Source: Dama dama
Lineage: Eukaryota > Chordata > Mammalia > Artiodactyla > Cervidae
Length of the DNA stretch: 64,000 nt
NCBI RefSeq assembly: GCF_033118175.1
Contig: NC_083685.1
Span: 129,018,501 to 129,082,500 of the forward strand
Direction: 5' to 3'
Numbering within the stretch: the stretch's first letter is position 1; each line of letters opens with the position of its first letter. The notes under the pieces are model-generated. The model saw only the letters and a list, made by a program, of their open reading frames with translations. It made no database searches and was not told where the DNA came from. Made by a program: the position numbers and the translations under genes. Of the stretch, positions 1 through 11,362 are shown in pieces.

Positions 1-1299
1 TGACTGTGAGTAAACTGTAAATTATGGAATGCATTTTATTAGAGTAAATACTGGTGCTTTTTGGGTTTTTTTAAACAGAGTGGAAAGAATCCTTTTTTGT
101 CCCCCTTTGGAGTGGAGCCTTGCCATTTTTCCCTTCTAGAACTTATCTTGGATGCTAAATGCTTAATGAGTCTTAATACATTTGTACATATAAGATGAAG
201 TGTTCATGTAGCATTTGTTTTTTCTATAGTTCCTGTTATAAATCTGACCAATAGCAGCAGCTACAGGAAACAAAAAATGATCTGAGGTTATCCTGACTTT
301 AACTTTTGTTTTGAAGGTAGGTAAATTTAGCTCAAATGCTTGAGACTCCTTTATTTAAATTTCTGAAATTTTCTCAAGACAAGATAAGATGAACCATTCC
401 TTTGTATTACAGAACCCCAGATTTTGTGGGAAAAAAATGCATTAATATATTATTAGAGATGAAAAATCACTCTTTGAAAAATCAATTTGCATATGAACCC
501 GAAAAATAAACAAGATTTAAGTTTGCTTTCTGGATAATGAATTGGCAAGGGTGTTATTTTACTAAAGTGTTCGGTTATGTCTGTTTATGTTATTAAGTGG
601 GATGAGATAAAGTGCATATTCAACTCTTCTTTCAAAAGACAGAATATATCATTTTAACTAATTAGGTCCATTTATCTTACCTTTATATTTCTTCAGGTTG
701 GTTCCTGAAATAGACCATGAAACCAACCTATTTATAAAATTTGTTTAAAAAAAAATTAAAATTTGTTGGACAGAATATCTAACATAAATTTTCAGTTGGC
801 TACATTAAATGTAAAATTATAAAACTGAAATTTTACATGTAAATTTATTTTATTTTTTTAATATTATAAAAGTTCCTATTTTGCTAAAAAATATTTGTGC
901 AAGGCAAATTAAAATATCTGGAAGACAGGTGAGATTATATTTACATGTGTGTACACAAGCCTAATATAAAATATAACTATGAGTACATATAGACATACAT
1001 AAATATAATTTTATATATAGTTGTATAAACATATACATTTACATAGTTATTTGTATGATGTGAATACATATTCATAAAAACACTTTGTGATGTTATCCAC
1101 CCTAAAATATAAATCTGGGAGAATGCTGTCTTGATTGTGAGCCATTAGACTTTAAAAACAGCTATTTAAAAAGCAAATAAATATAAATTTTTTAAAGTTT
1201 GAATTCCAACATTGCTCTATGTACCAAAGAATTAAAGGTATATACAAAGATTTTAGTGGAATAAAAAGCAAGTAGAGATGGTGTTTTAAAATAAAATCT
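1..1299. other. AT-rich stretch without recognised gene or repeat
   Basis: I see no coding frame longer than about 60 codons and no repeat family I can name. Composition is strongly AT, with TA-rich runs near 840-880 and 980-1060. It may contain decayed L1 sequence upstream of the L1 tail that follows. Confidence 0.5.
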
Positions 1300-1402
1300 A
1301 ACTGGTATGTGTGCATGTGTATAACTGAATCACTTTACTGCACAGCAGATTTTAACATGACATTGTAAATCAACTATATTCCAATAAAGTAAATTTTTTT
1401 AA
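1300..1402 (+). mobile_element. L1 3' end fragment
   Basis: This matches the artiodactyl L1 3' terminus: a gaatcactttactgcacagc block, then an acattgtaaatcaactat block, then ccaataaag and an A/T-rich tail. Only the last ~100 bp survives, so it is a severely 5'-truncated, non-functional insertion. Confidence 0.75.
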
Positions 1403-1512
1403 AAAGCATTGAAGTCTTCAGAAAAGGGGGCAAATTCAAGAAGAAAAACTGAAGCATATAAGCAAGGCGGTAATATAGAAAAAATTAATTTCAAGGGTTT
1501 TGAGAACAGATG

Positions 1513-1556
1513 GACTTTTGTCCACTCTCAGATCGACTTTTGTCCACTCTCAGATC
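1513..1556 (+). repeat. Exact 22-bp tandem duplication
   Basis: The 22-mer beginning gacttttgtccactctc is present twice head to tail with no mismatch (1513-1534 and 1535-1556). No repeat family explains it. It looks like a recent local slippage or duplication event. Confidence 0.9.
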
Positions 1557-3344
1557 TGCCAGTTATTAGCCCTAACACAATTACATGTACAGAAGTTATT
1601 CTGTCTCTGATCTTCATGTAACAATGTGTCAATGTTGTAATGATACTTAACCCACTGGTTTGTAAAGGGGACATAAGGCAGTGAATGAAAGGTACCTTGC
1701 TTAGCCTACTTCCAAGTGGTAGGAGTTGAACATATGTTGGTGTCCAACTGTCCCTTGCCTCCAGCTTCTGCTTTGCACTAAACAAGTAGAAAAGTTTTCT
1801 AAGTTGCGATATTACAGCGATAGTGGTAAAAAACAAAAGGAACCAACCAGGTAAAATCCCAATTCAGTCAAGATAGAGGAACTGTTTGGGGGCATGAATA
1901 TGAATCTGATGAGATGAAAAGGGCACAGATTCTCAAATCAGGTCCATATAATTATATAGGATAAGTAGTATAGTCTTGGCTTTCGTCAGTCTCATTATCT
2001 TAACTTGTAAACATCCTGCTTCAAAGAGCAGTGATGAATGATAAATACAATCGCAGAGCATTGTTATTGAACCATCTAAATCTAAGAAGCACTGTTTCTA
2101 TCCTCTGTTATTATGCAGGACGTTATCAGGGGAGCAAGTCGTGGCATGGTTGTAGTCCATAAAGTTGGTGTGGATTGGCTAACAGACCATAAAAATAAAA
2201 AATTTTAAATTAAAAAAAAAACAAAGAACACATTTCTCAGTCAGGTAAGCAGTCTATAGGTCTATAGTCAATCACAACTTCATCAGGCAAAGGAGGATCA
2301 AGATGGATCATGGGCTTATGAAACTGAAGACAAAGATACCAGGTGCTGCCAACTGGGCAAAGTCTTTCTCCTTAAGGGAAGACTTCTGTCCAGAGCTATT
2401 GAGAGAAGGGTAGACCAGATGAGCTTGCATGTCGTGTGGAACTCAGTGTCTTAAAGAACCTTGGCCAGGTATGACAAAACCAGGTTAATTGATTCAATAG
2501 CTATTGACTGACACCAGCTATATAGGAGAGGTGAGTTGGTACATTGGCACTCTTGGCCAAGAGGGAGTGTCGCTACTGAATTACAAGTGGGGACCCTGTT
2601 GTCCGCTTCCCTTTTTTATATCTAATTCTGAACTGAAATTTTTTTTAGAGTCTGGATATTCTCCCGTTCTTAGGGAAACCACCAGGGCTGTCTCTCTCTG
2701 GCATTTTCTTCAAGCCTCACTGTTCTCTGTTAGGTATGGCCAACCAGCATGGCCCTTCTTGTGCCTCAAAATCTATATTCAAACTATTATGAGATTCTGG
2801 AAAAAAGATTTTCCTCTCTTCTTTGCATCTTTGCATATATGGACTTGCTTGAAATGAATGCCATGCATGATTAGTAACCACCACTATATTCAAGGCATCT
2901 TTCCATCCACATGGATATAACAGCCTAAGGATCCCTTTGCGCCTTGAGGCCCCTTGCTCACAAGAGCCATCTGTACCACATTCCTTGGTCTGGGAGTCTC
3001 ATGACCTCTTCTGAGTCAGGGAATGTTGGCGATCTTTCAGGCACAACCCCACCATCATCACTTATCCTGCTGTGTTCATTCTGCTGCCCCCCTCCCTAGT
3101 CCTGGTGCTTGGAAATGATCTTCTCACAGGCTATTCATCCTAGTCTTTCCACAGCCTATTTCCTCTGACCAGACATTGCAGCTAGCCTGCTGCCTGCTGA
3201 ACATTCCTCAAGTCCATGCGGTAAAGTTGAGTTCAGGGCAAGACCTTCATAGCCACCTGGTTGAATATTGCAAACCTGTTTCCCTCTTCCTCGTGAGTTT
3301 TGCTTACATCAATTACTGTGTAGTAACCTGCTCTGTAGTCTGTA
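1557..3344. other. Unassigned stretch
   Basis: I recognise no gene or repeat. A 117-codon frame at 2504-2857 (+) lacks any recognisable domain and is probably chance. An A-rich run lies at 2190-2225. GC content rises after about 2900. A decayed retroviral or other old element cannot be excluded, but I could not identify one. Confidence 0.4.
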
Positions 3345-3785
3345 TGGTCAAAGCTATGGTTTTTCCACTAGTCATGTACAGATGTCAGAGCTGGACCATC
3401 AAAGAATCTGAGCACCAAAGACTTGATGCTTTTGAACCGTGGTGCTGGAGAAGACTCTTGAGAGTCCCGTGGACTGCAAGGAGATCAAACCAGTTGTTTG
3501 TAAAGGAAATCAACCCTGAATATTCATTGGAAGGACTGATGCTGAAGCTCCAGTCCTTTGGCCACCTGATGCGAAGGGTCGACTCACTGGAAAAGACCCT
3601 GATGCTGGGAAAGACAGAGGGCAGGAGGAGAAGTGGACGACAGAGGGTGAGATGGCTGGATGGCATCACCAACTCATGTACAGGAGTTTGAGCAAACTCC
3701 GGGAGATAGTGAAGGACAGGGAAACCTGGCATGCTGCAGTCCATGGGGTTGCAAAGAGTCAGACATGACTTAGCATCTGAACACC
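3345..3785 (+). mobile_element. BovB (RTE) LINE, 3' end, 5'-truncated
   Basis: Translated fragments match the C-terminus of the BovB reverse-transcriptase protein, including a VMYRCQSWTIKESEH-like block and the basic GRRRSGRQRVRW-like stretch. The 3' end has the shared BovB/Bov-A terminus (gcaaagagtcagacatgact). The frame stops at about 3690, before the usual end, so the copy is dead. An AAT microsatellite follows the 3' end, as is common for BovB tails. Confidence 0.93.
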
Positions 3786-3786
3786 A

Positions 3787-3805
3787 AAAATAATAATAAT
3801 AATAA
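3787..3805 (+). repeat. (AAT)n microsatellite
   Basis: About six AAT units lie directly at the 3' end of the preceding BovB copy and probably derive from its tail. Confidence 0.9.
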
Positions 3806-4690
3806 TCAACCTCATCAATGAAACATTATTCCATTAGATATGCATGTTGGGTCCTATAGCCCTAATATGAGTTGATATAATTTGTATGTTTTGACAGTAA
3901 CAATCAAAATTATTACAACTTTCCACTCTGACTCTGTTTCAAGTTTTCGGCATCAGGATAAAATCTACATCTCAAAAGAATAAATAAATCCTGGAGATCA
4001 GATTCTCTGAGATTGGTCATTGAAGTATAAGAAATAAAGGTGTAGCATGACTGCAAAATTTTCTGAATAATAGAAAAACAATTAGAGGAATACTATCTTG
4101 ATACCCTCAAATTTGAAGACACAGCAAAGGAATCAAATATGATCTGAAAAGGTAAAAAATCATGGCCATTTTAACTGTCCAAAAGTGTTGAGAAGCAGAA
4201 ATCAGTGAGGACTCCAACAACCCTTACCTGCGTGCCATCTCAAGCGTGCTAACCGAACTTGCCAGGGTTTAGAACTTGGCAGGGAAATCCTTATAAAAAC
4301 AAAAGTGATCCACTTTAAATTCACTGAGACTGGAACCTCTATAAGTTATGTTCTTGTCTGGAGGCCAGATCAGGGTGGCAAGGAAAATATTTGGAGCTGG
4401 TCCTGGCACACAACTTTCGACATTTAGGTGAAACTCGCCGAGAAGAGTCATGTTAGTTTATCCTGAATCTGAAGCCTCATTATATTAGAGACATAAGTGC
4501 TCATTTTTGCAGCCCTATGTTTGGTCTTTAAGCCAAATGTACATGTGACTGTGGTCCTAAGGCAGAGCATAGGATACTCTGCAGAGGCAATGAGAGACCT
4601 TATTCTTAACTGCTGCGCCTAGAATAATGGTCACCTTTCACTCTTCTGAAGCCTTGAGTCAAAAAAAATACATGTGTAAAATGGTTAAAA
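3806..4690. other. Unassigned stretch
   Basis: No gene or recognised repeat. The short frames at 4269-4451 and 4606-4803 (-) have no recognisable domains. Confidence 0.45.
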
Positions 4691-4752
4691 CATACACCAT
4701 ATATATACACACACATATAACATATTATATATTTACATATATAATATATATG
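4691..4752. repeat. TA/CA-rich simple repeat
   Basis: Alternating TA with CA interruptions (acacacacat, atatataatatatat). It abuts the left copy of the duplicated segment described at 4755. Confidence 0.8.
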
Positions 4753-4754
4753 TG

Positions 4755-4935
4755 ATCTTTGCATTTCTGAAATGTATTTCTGAAAATATTTAAATGTTTT
4801 CACTACACCTAAGCAATAGTATAAGTGAATAGAAAATCACCGGACTTCTTTCTCTACTCCTTGAACATCTTTAAAATGCACTCCATTAACTACCCTTCTC
4901 CCCCCAAAATTTACCTCTGTAAAGAAATCTTCTGA
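4755..4935 (+). repeat. Copy A of an unidentified ~170-bp repeat
   Basis: This segment aligns with 7158-7320 in the same orientation at roughly 70-75% identity with small gaps. Shared landmarks are ggacttctttct, aacatctttaaaatgca/aacatctttataatgca and aagaaatctt. I cannot name the family. Flanks do not align beyond this block, so it is either an old dispersed repeat or a diverged local duplication. Confidence 0.6.
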
Positions 4936-4944
4936 TTTATGTCT

Positions 4945-4995
4945 ACTTCCTATTATATACATATATATAATATGTATATTATATTATACATATAC
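4945..4995. repeat. TA-rich repeat at a BovB insertion site
   Basis: A TA-rich tract borders the 5' end of the BovB copy, and a similar TA/CA tract (6082-6105) borders its 3' end. This fits insertion into a pre-existing TA microsatellite. The tract itself could be the target-site duplication, but its low complexity prevents proof. Confidence 0.7.
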
Positions 4996-6081
4996 TTTAT
5001 TGACTGCACCAAAGCCTTTGACTGTGTGGATCACAAAAAAATGTGGAAAATTCTTAAAGAGATGGGAATACCAGACCACCTTGCCTGCCTCCTGAGAAAT
5101 CTGTATGCAGGTCAAGAAGCAGCAGTTAGAACTGGACATGGAACAACAGATTGGTTCCAAATCAGCAAAGGAGTACGTCAAGGCTGTATATTGTCACCCT
5201 GCTTATTTAACTTATATGCAGAGTACATCATGTGAAATGCCAGACTGGATGAAGCAGAAGCTGGAATCAAGATTGACAGGAGAAATATCAATAACCTCTG
5301 ATATGCAGATCACACCATCCTTATGGCAGAAAGTGAAGAGGAACTAAAGAGCCTCTTGATGAAAGTGAAAGAGGAGAGTGAAAAAGTTGGCTTAAGACTC
5401 AACATTCAAAAAGCGAAGATCATGGCATCCAGTCCCATCACTTCACAGCAAATAGATGCAGAAACAAGGGAAACAGTGAGAGACTTTATTTTGGGGGCTC
5501 CAAAATCACTGCAGATGGTGACTGCAGGTATGAAATTAAAAAACACTTGCTTCTTGGAAGAAAAGCTATGACCAACCTAGACAGCATATTAAAAAGCAGA
5601 GACATTACTTTGCCAACAAAGGTCCATCTAGTCAAAGCTATGGTTTTTCCAGTGGTCATGTATGGATGTGAGAGTTGGACTATAAAGAAAGCTGAGTGCC
5701 AAAAAATTGATGCTTTTGAACTGTGGTGTTGGAGAAGACTCTTGAGAGTCCCTTGGCCTGCCAGGAGATCCAACCCGTCCATCCTAAAGAAAATCAGTCC
5801 TGAATATTCATTGGAAGGAATGATGCTAAAGCTGAAACTTCAATACTTTGGCCACCTGATGCAAAGAATTGACTCATTTGAAAAGACCCTGATGCTGGGA
5901 AAGATTGAAGGCTCAAGGAGAAGGGATGACAGAGGGTGAAATGGTTGGATGGCATCATCGACTCAATGGACATGAGTTTGAGCAGGCTCTGGGCATTGGT
6001 GATGGACAGGGAGGCCTGGCGTGCTGCAGTCCATGGGGTAGCAAAGAGTCTTACATGACTGAGTGACTGAACTGAACTGAT
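4996..6081 (+). mobile_element. BovB (RTE) LINE, 5'-truncated, RT through 3' end
   Basis: Starts inside the reverse-transcriptase domain (KAFDCVDH, ILKEMGIPDHLACL, YAGQEAAVRTGHG, GVRQGCILSPC) and runs to the 3' terminus. The frame is broken into pieces at 4939-5235, 5323-5571 and 5547-5939. There is a TGA in the YIM-NAG region, a TGA just before the active-site motif, and a frameshift near 5500. The active-site box reads YADH (5302-5313), not the YADD expected of a working reverse transcriptase. About 1.1 kb of a ~3.2-kb family consensus remains. Non-functional. Confidence 0.95.
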
Positions 6082-6105
6082 ATTATATATATATATACAC
6101 ACACA
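6082..6105. repeat. (TA)n(CA)n microsatellite
   Basis: Alternating TA then CA directly after the BovB 3' end and before a SINE. Confidence 0.85.
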
Positions 6106-6116
6106 TAATTGTGTGT

Positions 6117-6334
6117 GTTCTCAGTTGCTTCAGTTGTGTCTGACTCTTTGTGACCCCAGGGACTGTAGCCCTCCAGGCTCCTCTGTCCATGGGATTTCCC
6201 AGGCAAGAATACTGCAGTGGGTTGTCATGTCCTCCTCCAGGAGATCTTCCAGACCCAGGGGTTGAACACATGTCTCTTAGGTCTCCTGCTTTGGCAGGTA
6301 GATTCTTTACCGCTAGTGCCACCTGGGAAGCCCC
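6117..6334 (-). mobile_element. Bov-tA SINE, near full length
   Basis: The minus strand shows the tRNA-Glu-derived head (plus-strand end cacctgggaagcccc), then the Bov-A body shared with BovB ends (plus-strand gtgtctgactctttgtgacc). The tRNA-like promoter part is diverged. Confidence 0.93.
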
Positions 6335-7139
6335 TGGTCCTGGGCTTTTCAGATTTCCTACCAGAGTTCCCGTTCACAGTCCACTATTTACACTGTGTCT
6401 GTGCCTTTTCCTGGGGTGGACTTTGGTCCTTTCATCCTTTACAAAGTACAGACATCCCAGTCACCAGGAGGTGGGGCCAAGAGAAGGATCCTTCTTTACG
6501 CTAAGAAGTGGGCAGAGGTCCTAGGTTTAGAGAGTCGGGTGTTCCACTGAGAATCTTTGCACACGTGGTCACGCTTTCAGGAGCAGTCTCAAGAGAGCGT
6601 ATTCCCATTGGTACTACAGCGTAATTAAGACCCGTCTGCTGGTCAGGGTGTTAGAATCCCTGATTCCAGCCAAGCCGGCAAGTTTCCCAGGTTCTTGTGA
6701 AAGCATATAAGTCATCCTTCCAGAGTGTGATATGCCTGCCTCTGCCTGAACCCTGTCCTACAATCTCCCTTCCATTCATGACAGCTGACGAAAAGCCTTG
6801 CAATAAATTCCCTGTCCACTTAATCAGAGCTGGATTTTCTTGTTTGAAAGCGAACAGTCAGGTTAGTCCAATAGAGTATGAATGTCTCCTTCTCTGTGCT
6901 TCATGAGGATAGAACTGTTTATATTCTGTTATGAAAAAAAAATTGTATGAGCTTTAGTAAGCATTAGTTTTCTTTTTCTTCCAGAAAACATTCTGATTTT
7001 GCATATTCTTTGATTACTTGTATGCCCTCTTAAAGTGTCATAATGACATTAACATTATATTTTAGTGGCTTCATTTTTCATCATTTCTCTATCATAAATT
7101 TCCCATGATTGGATTGTTTCTTTCAAGAAAGGTAATTAG
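6335..7139. other. Unassigned stretch
   Basis: No gene. The block at about 6770-6880 (ending gctggattttcttgtttgaaa) vaguely resembles the end of a decayed MaLR-type LTR, but this is too weak to call. The 124-codon frame at 6150-6524 begins inside the SINE and is not a gene. Confidence 0.4.
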
Positions 7140-7157
7140 GTATTATATATTCTCTGA

Positions 7158-7320
7158 GCCTTTGTAATTCTGAAACACATTTCTAAAATATTTCAGTGTT
7201 TACACTGAGCAATATTTAACTGAATAAAAAATTATTGGACTTCTTTCTTTACTTCTTAAACATCTTTATAATGCATTTCATCATCCCCAAAAATTTAGTT
7301 CTGGGAAAAGAAATCTTATT
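7158..7320 (+). repeat. Copy B of an unidentified ~170-bp repeat
   Basis: Direct-orientation partner of 4755-4935, ~2.4 kb downstream. A BovB and a Bov-tA lie between the two copies. Roughly 70-75% identity by eye over the alignable block. Confidence 0.6.
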
Positions 7321-8615
7321 CGAACTAGTTTTTTGTTTTCATTTATTGGTAGTCTTTTGTTTTTAATCTCTCATACACCTGTATGCTTGTAGAATGTTTC
7401 CCCATCTATATTTCAATTAAAAATATTTATATGCATTTATACATGTATTTTGCTGCTTTAACTTTTCATTATCTCTTCTTAGAGTCTGCTTTAACCCTTT
7501 AGTATGAAAAGCCACATTCATCTTCAGCCTGGAGATGTGTTTTCTGTTACTGTTTGTGATTTCTCTTGTGGGGTTTGTGTTTGTTTTGCTTTGGTATGCC
7601 TCTTGCTTTGCACACTCTGGTTTCTGTCATTGAGGTTCTTAAACGTGTTCTCTTCATGTCTGTCGTGCCCCTTTATTTTCTAGTTTTCATTTATTCACCC
7701 TTTTTTCAAATTCTGAGAGGATACCCTTCGCTTTCTTTGGCTTCATTTCCCTGCAGCATCTCTTTTTTAAATATATATTTTCACTGAGCTATTTGTTGTT
7801 CCTTTTCCAGTATCCAGGAGGCTTTTTCCAGCTCAATGTATCTTTTCAACACCACCATCTCTAGTATAAGAGATACAAAGGGGTTTGTTTGTTTGTTTGT
7901 TTCTGGTTTTTTTTCTTTCTACTGCTGTAAGCCTGAATCTGTGAAAATGTTAGGAATCACGACAGTTTTAGAAATACCGAGGCTGCAACTTTAACGGAAA
8001 GTTACTAAGCTGTTAGTCTCCAAACATCAGATTCTAGCTATCTCGTTAATTGTGACCTTTTCCCTGTCTCTTATCCTGAAACAAGGAATTAGTGAATTAT
8101 TTATTTTGCATCGTCCTTGTAATTGCCTTACATTGGTGTCACTGATCAAAAAATGACTTCTGTAAATAAACATTTGCATATGTTCTTGCTTTTGAATATA
8201 CTAAAGAGATGAAAGGAATCCATTTAAAAAAAAAAAACCCGGTTCTAAGGTCAGCTACACAATTATTTATTTTACGTTGGAATTCCAAGGCTAGCCTATG
8301 AAATCATCTGAAACATTAAGTTGCTTTTAGGTATTACATAACTTGTGAACACTAGTACAGATTACTCCACAAAACGAATTGGTGTGAAGGGCTTATTATC
8401 TTTACATATCTCAAAATTTTCATAAGTGATTGGTCGTTAATAGAAATAAGGGTATCATTTCAGGAATGTTGAGGATTCTTCTCACTAGTCTGAAGCTCCT
8501 TACGGATGAGAGATTTCTGAGTGAAAGGTACTTATTCCCCTGGCGTTCCCTGGAAACTTGAGGTCGTTGTTAGCCATCCTAGAGATCAGATTAGATTCCA
8601 AGTGCATCTCCTCCA
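7321..8615. other. T-rich unassigned stretch
   Basis: No gene. A (GTTT)n microsatellite sits at about 7880-7904 and a 12-A run near 8225. The T-rich part (7440-7800) could be decayed antisense L1, but I could not match a region of the consensus. Confidence 0.4.
7880..7904. repeat. (GTTT)n microsatellite
   Basis: About six tetranucleotide units. Confidence 0.9.
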
Positions 8616-8629
8616 GATGAATTGATCTT
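8616..8629. repeat. Left target-site duplication of the twin-primed L1
   Basis: gatgaattgatctt here matches gatgagtcaatctt at 9128-9141 at 11 of 14 positions. The pair brackets the L1 insertion. Confidence 0.6.
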
Positions 8630-8908
8630 TTTATTATTTTTGTTTTAGTTGGAGTATAATTGCTTTATAACGTGTGCTAGTTTCTGTTGTGCAACAAAGC
8701 GAGTCAGCCACAGGTGTGCCCACGTCCCCTCCCGTTTTGTCTTCCCTTCAGGTCATCGTGGAGGACCAGGCTGAGCTTCTTGCGCCCTCCAGCACCTTCC
8801 CACCAGCTGTTTCACACACATCAGGGCTACTCTCCCGGCTCATTCCACCCCCCCTCCCCCTGTGCACAAGTCCACTTTCTATGCCTGCATCGCTATTCCT
8901 GCCCTGAA
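8630..8908 (-). mobile_element. L1 3' end (minus-oriented half of a twin-primed insertion)
   Basis: The plus strand reads as the reverse complement of the artiodactyl L1 3' end: a T-rich tail (ttattatttttg), then ttggagtataattgc, then the region complementary to the aacctattttcagggcagg block. The short frames here are antisense L1 and not genes. Confidence 0.88.
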
Positions 8909-9127
8909 AAATAGGTTCAACATCACTCATTATCAGAGAAATGCAGATCAAAACTGCGATGAGGTATCTATCACCTCACACCAGTCAGAACCGCCATTGC
9001 CAAAAAAATCTACTAAGGAAGATGAGGCACACACACACAATAGAATATTAGCCATAAAAAGGATGAGAATGGGTCATTTGTGGAGACGTGGACAGACCAA
9101 GAGTCCGTCTGAAATGAGTCAGAAACA
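8909..9127 (+). mobile_element. L1 5'-inverted segment of the same insertion
   Basis: Plus-oriented L1 sequence from the end of ORF2 and its flank (acatcactcattatcagaga, then tagaatattagccataaaaa, ending gagtcagaaa). It abuts the minus-oriented 3' half. In the consensus the two halves are nearly contiguous, as expected for a twin-priming inversion. An internal piece between about 9012 and 9035 is deleted or rearranged. Confidence 0.82.
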
Positions 9128-9141
9128 GATGAGTCAATCTT

Positions 9142-10690
9142 AAGACACAAAGTCCAGGAATTAAACTGAAAACACTATTAACTATGAACCAACTCTGGCT
9201 TTTATTTGAATCTACCCAAGTTATTAAATTGCTTGATTGGATGCTATTGTCCTGTTAATACTTACTGCCTGATTCTGTCTGAATTACTTGCATAGCCTTC
9301 TTGCCATCTGCTCCATCTTCCCGTCAATATCGAAATGTTGGATTTTGCCCATGTTGCTTGTCTTTGGCTTTATTAAGTCATACCAATGACATTTATTAAA
9401 GAGCCTCCTGGATCACCACCATGTTTTATTTCCCTTAAACCTACGGTCAAAAGAGACCGCTTTCAAATCAGAGCTTACAGGAGAATATCTGTAGAGATGT
9501 GCTATAGATGAATGACTAGCCAGTGAACCCAAAAGCAATGTAACCCAGTGTGTGGCTCGCAGGCATCTAAATTCCCCTTAACCTAAGTTACTTGCATGGA
9601 AAGTGATGTTTTAGCCAACCCCCAAACCACCAAACCACACGTGTGTAAGTTATGAATTTCTATTATTTTTGTATCCATATAGATTCTTCAGGATACTAGG
9701 AAAACACTAGGAAACACATACGCCGTGTCACCAGCATTTACGTGGGACATTTTCATCTTGGCAACTCTTCTTCTCACTTCCTTCCCCATAGGATATAGAG
9801 ACATAAATTATGTTACATGGTTTCTGGGAATTCACATGCTAAATATGCTTCATCCCAGAAGCTCTGAACCACTCATTTCATGTGAAGCACATATTCATCT
9901 TTCTCTGGACTTTCCACCTGTGTACCCGTCTGAACCATCCAAATTCTATGATATTCTCATTATTGTTCTGTCTCCCTATCGCCCCTGGCCTGATTCTAGA
10001 AGTTTGCAGGTCTTTTTTTTTCCCCTTAATATCACTATCTCTCATCGAGAGCCATCAGATCATCACTATTTCGGGGTTCACATTGGCAATCAGGCTCAGG
10101 AGATGTCATAGGCTTCATTCAGTGCCGAATTTATTTAGTTTCTGAGAAGAGAGAGCGTGGTAACAGCCCAACTGTACCAAGCTTCCCACAGGCCCGATCA
10201 CCCTCTACTGAGGACGGGAAGAAAGTCATAAGCTCCAGGCTTCTCCAGTTCCAGACTGTATAAGTCCTGCCGCTCCCTGGGCCTTGGAGGTGCCTGACTA
10301 GTCCTCACCTGCAGCTCCATCCCATTGACATCTGTCAGTTGGCACGTGATGAACAACCTTGACAAGGAAGCAGAAGAACTTCCTCTTCAAGGAGCACAGG
10401 CTCCTCGGCTCCTTGGTCTTAGCAGCTGGAGCCAGTGCAGCAAGGGCGGTCTATCACAGGTCAGATTCTCAGGGAATCAGCAACTAGCCCTTTTCTTCCA
10501 GAAGCATCCCTCAACAGTCTCTTGATCCCGATCTCCTAAAAGCTGAGATCGCTTGCAGATATTCTTCTGTTCTCTCTCTCCTCCTTTTCCTCTTTGTGTC
10601 CTTAAGGGCCTTGGTTTACTCATTTGCCCCATGGTTCTGCTTCCTGTTAATGGCTTCGATGTCCTCTCTTTCAATCCTTTCTGCCAAGAA
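9142..10690. other. Unassigned stretch
   Basis: No recognised gene or repeat. A 128-codon frame at 9725-10111 (+) has no recognisable domain and no supporting signals. A small T run lies near 10013. Confidence 0.4.
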
Positions 10691-10806
10691 GTGTAGCGTT
10701 AGTCGCTCAGTTGTATCTGACTCTTTGAGACCCCATGGACGGTAGCCCACCAGGCCCCTCTGTCCATGGGATTCTCCAGGAAAGAATCCTGGGGTGGGCT
10801 GTCATT
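10691..10806 (-). mobile_element. Bov-tA/Bov-A SINE, partial
   Basis: Contains the Bov-A body (plus-strand tgactctttgagacccc, ctctgtccatgggattctcc). The match stops after gaatcctggggtgggctgtc, so the tRNA-derived head is missing. Confidence 0.9.
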
Positions 10807-11150
10807 CTCTGTCTTTGACCCGCTCCCCCATCTTTCCAGACCTGGACTCCCTTCCAGCTTCCTCAGGTCTGTGGTCTCCCTTCTACGGCAGCAGTGGGCC
10901 TCCAAGTGTCAATGCCACCCCAACCCCAGTCCAGCCCAGGGGGTAGAAGGCAGCTCCACCTGAAATCCCCCAGAGGCCCGGCTGCCCAGGGGTCTTGCAC
11001 ATAGTACATGCATCTCCCTGGGTCTTCAGCTGTGTGTGAACAAGACACTGGCTCCCTGGAAACCCACTCCAGCACATGGGTCAGGCTGCTGTCCCGCATC
11101 CCTGAGAATGCCTCACACTCCCCAGGTTGGCCTGGTGTTTCAGTGGTCCA
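10807..11150. other. GC-rich unassigned spacer
   Basis: Unique-looking sequence between two SINEs. The frames on both strands are short and mutually overlapping, with no domain support. Confidence 0.4.
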
Positions 11151-11362
11151 AGTGTTAGCTGCTCAGTCATGTCCAACTCTTCGAGGCCCCACGGACTGTA
11201 GCCCACAGACTCCTCTGTCCATGGGCCGTTCTAGGCAAGAATACTGGAGTGGGTTGCCATCTCCTTCTCCAGGGGATCTTCCCGACCCAGGGATCGAACC
11301 CTCCTATCCTGTGTGTCCTGCATTGCAGGCAGATTATTTACCTTCTGAGCCGTCAAGGAAGG
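11151..11362 (-). mobile_element. Bov-tA SINE, near full length
   Basis: Body (plus-strand actggagtgggttgccatct) and head (tgcattgcaggcagattatt) are both present. The terminal head (gagccgtcaaggaa) is mutated. Confidence 0.93.

Noticed and set aside
1640..3170. Possible decayed endogenous retrovirus internal region
   Set aside because: No readable gag, protease or polymerase motif and no LTR pair. Not supportable.
6117..6334. tRNA gene within SINE heads (here and at the other Bov-tA/CHR copies)
   Set aside because: The heads are tRNA-Glu-derived but lack a full cloverleaf and are part of SINEs.
9725..10111. 128-codon frame as a possible processed pseudogene
   Set aside because: No recognisable protein family, no poly-A tail and no target duplication.
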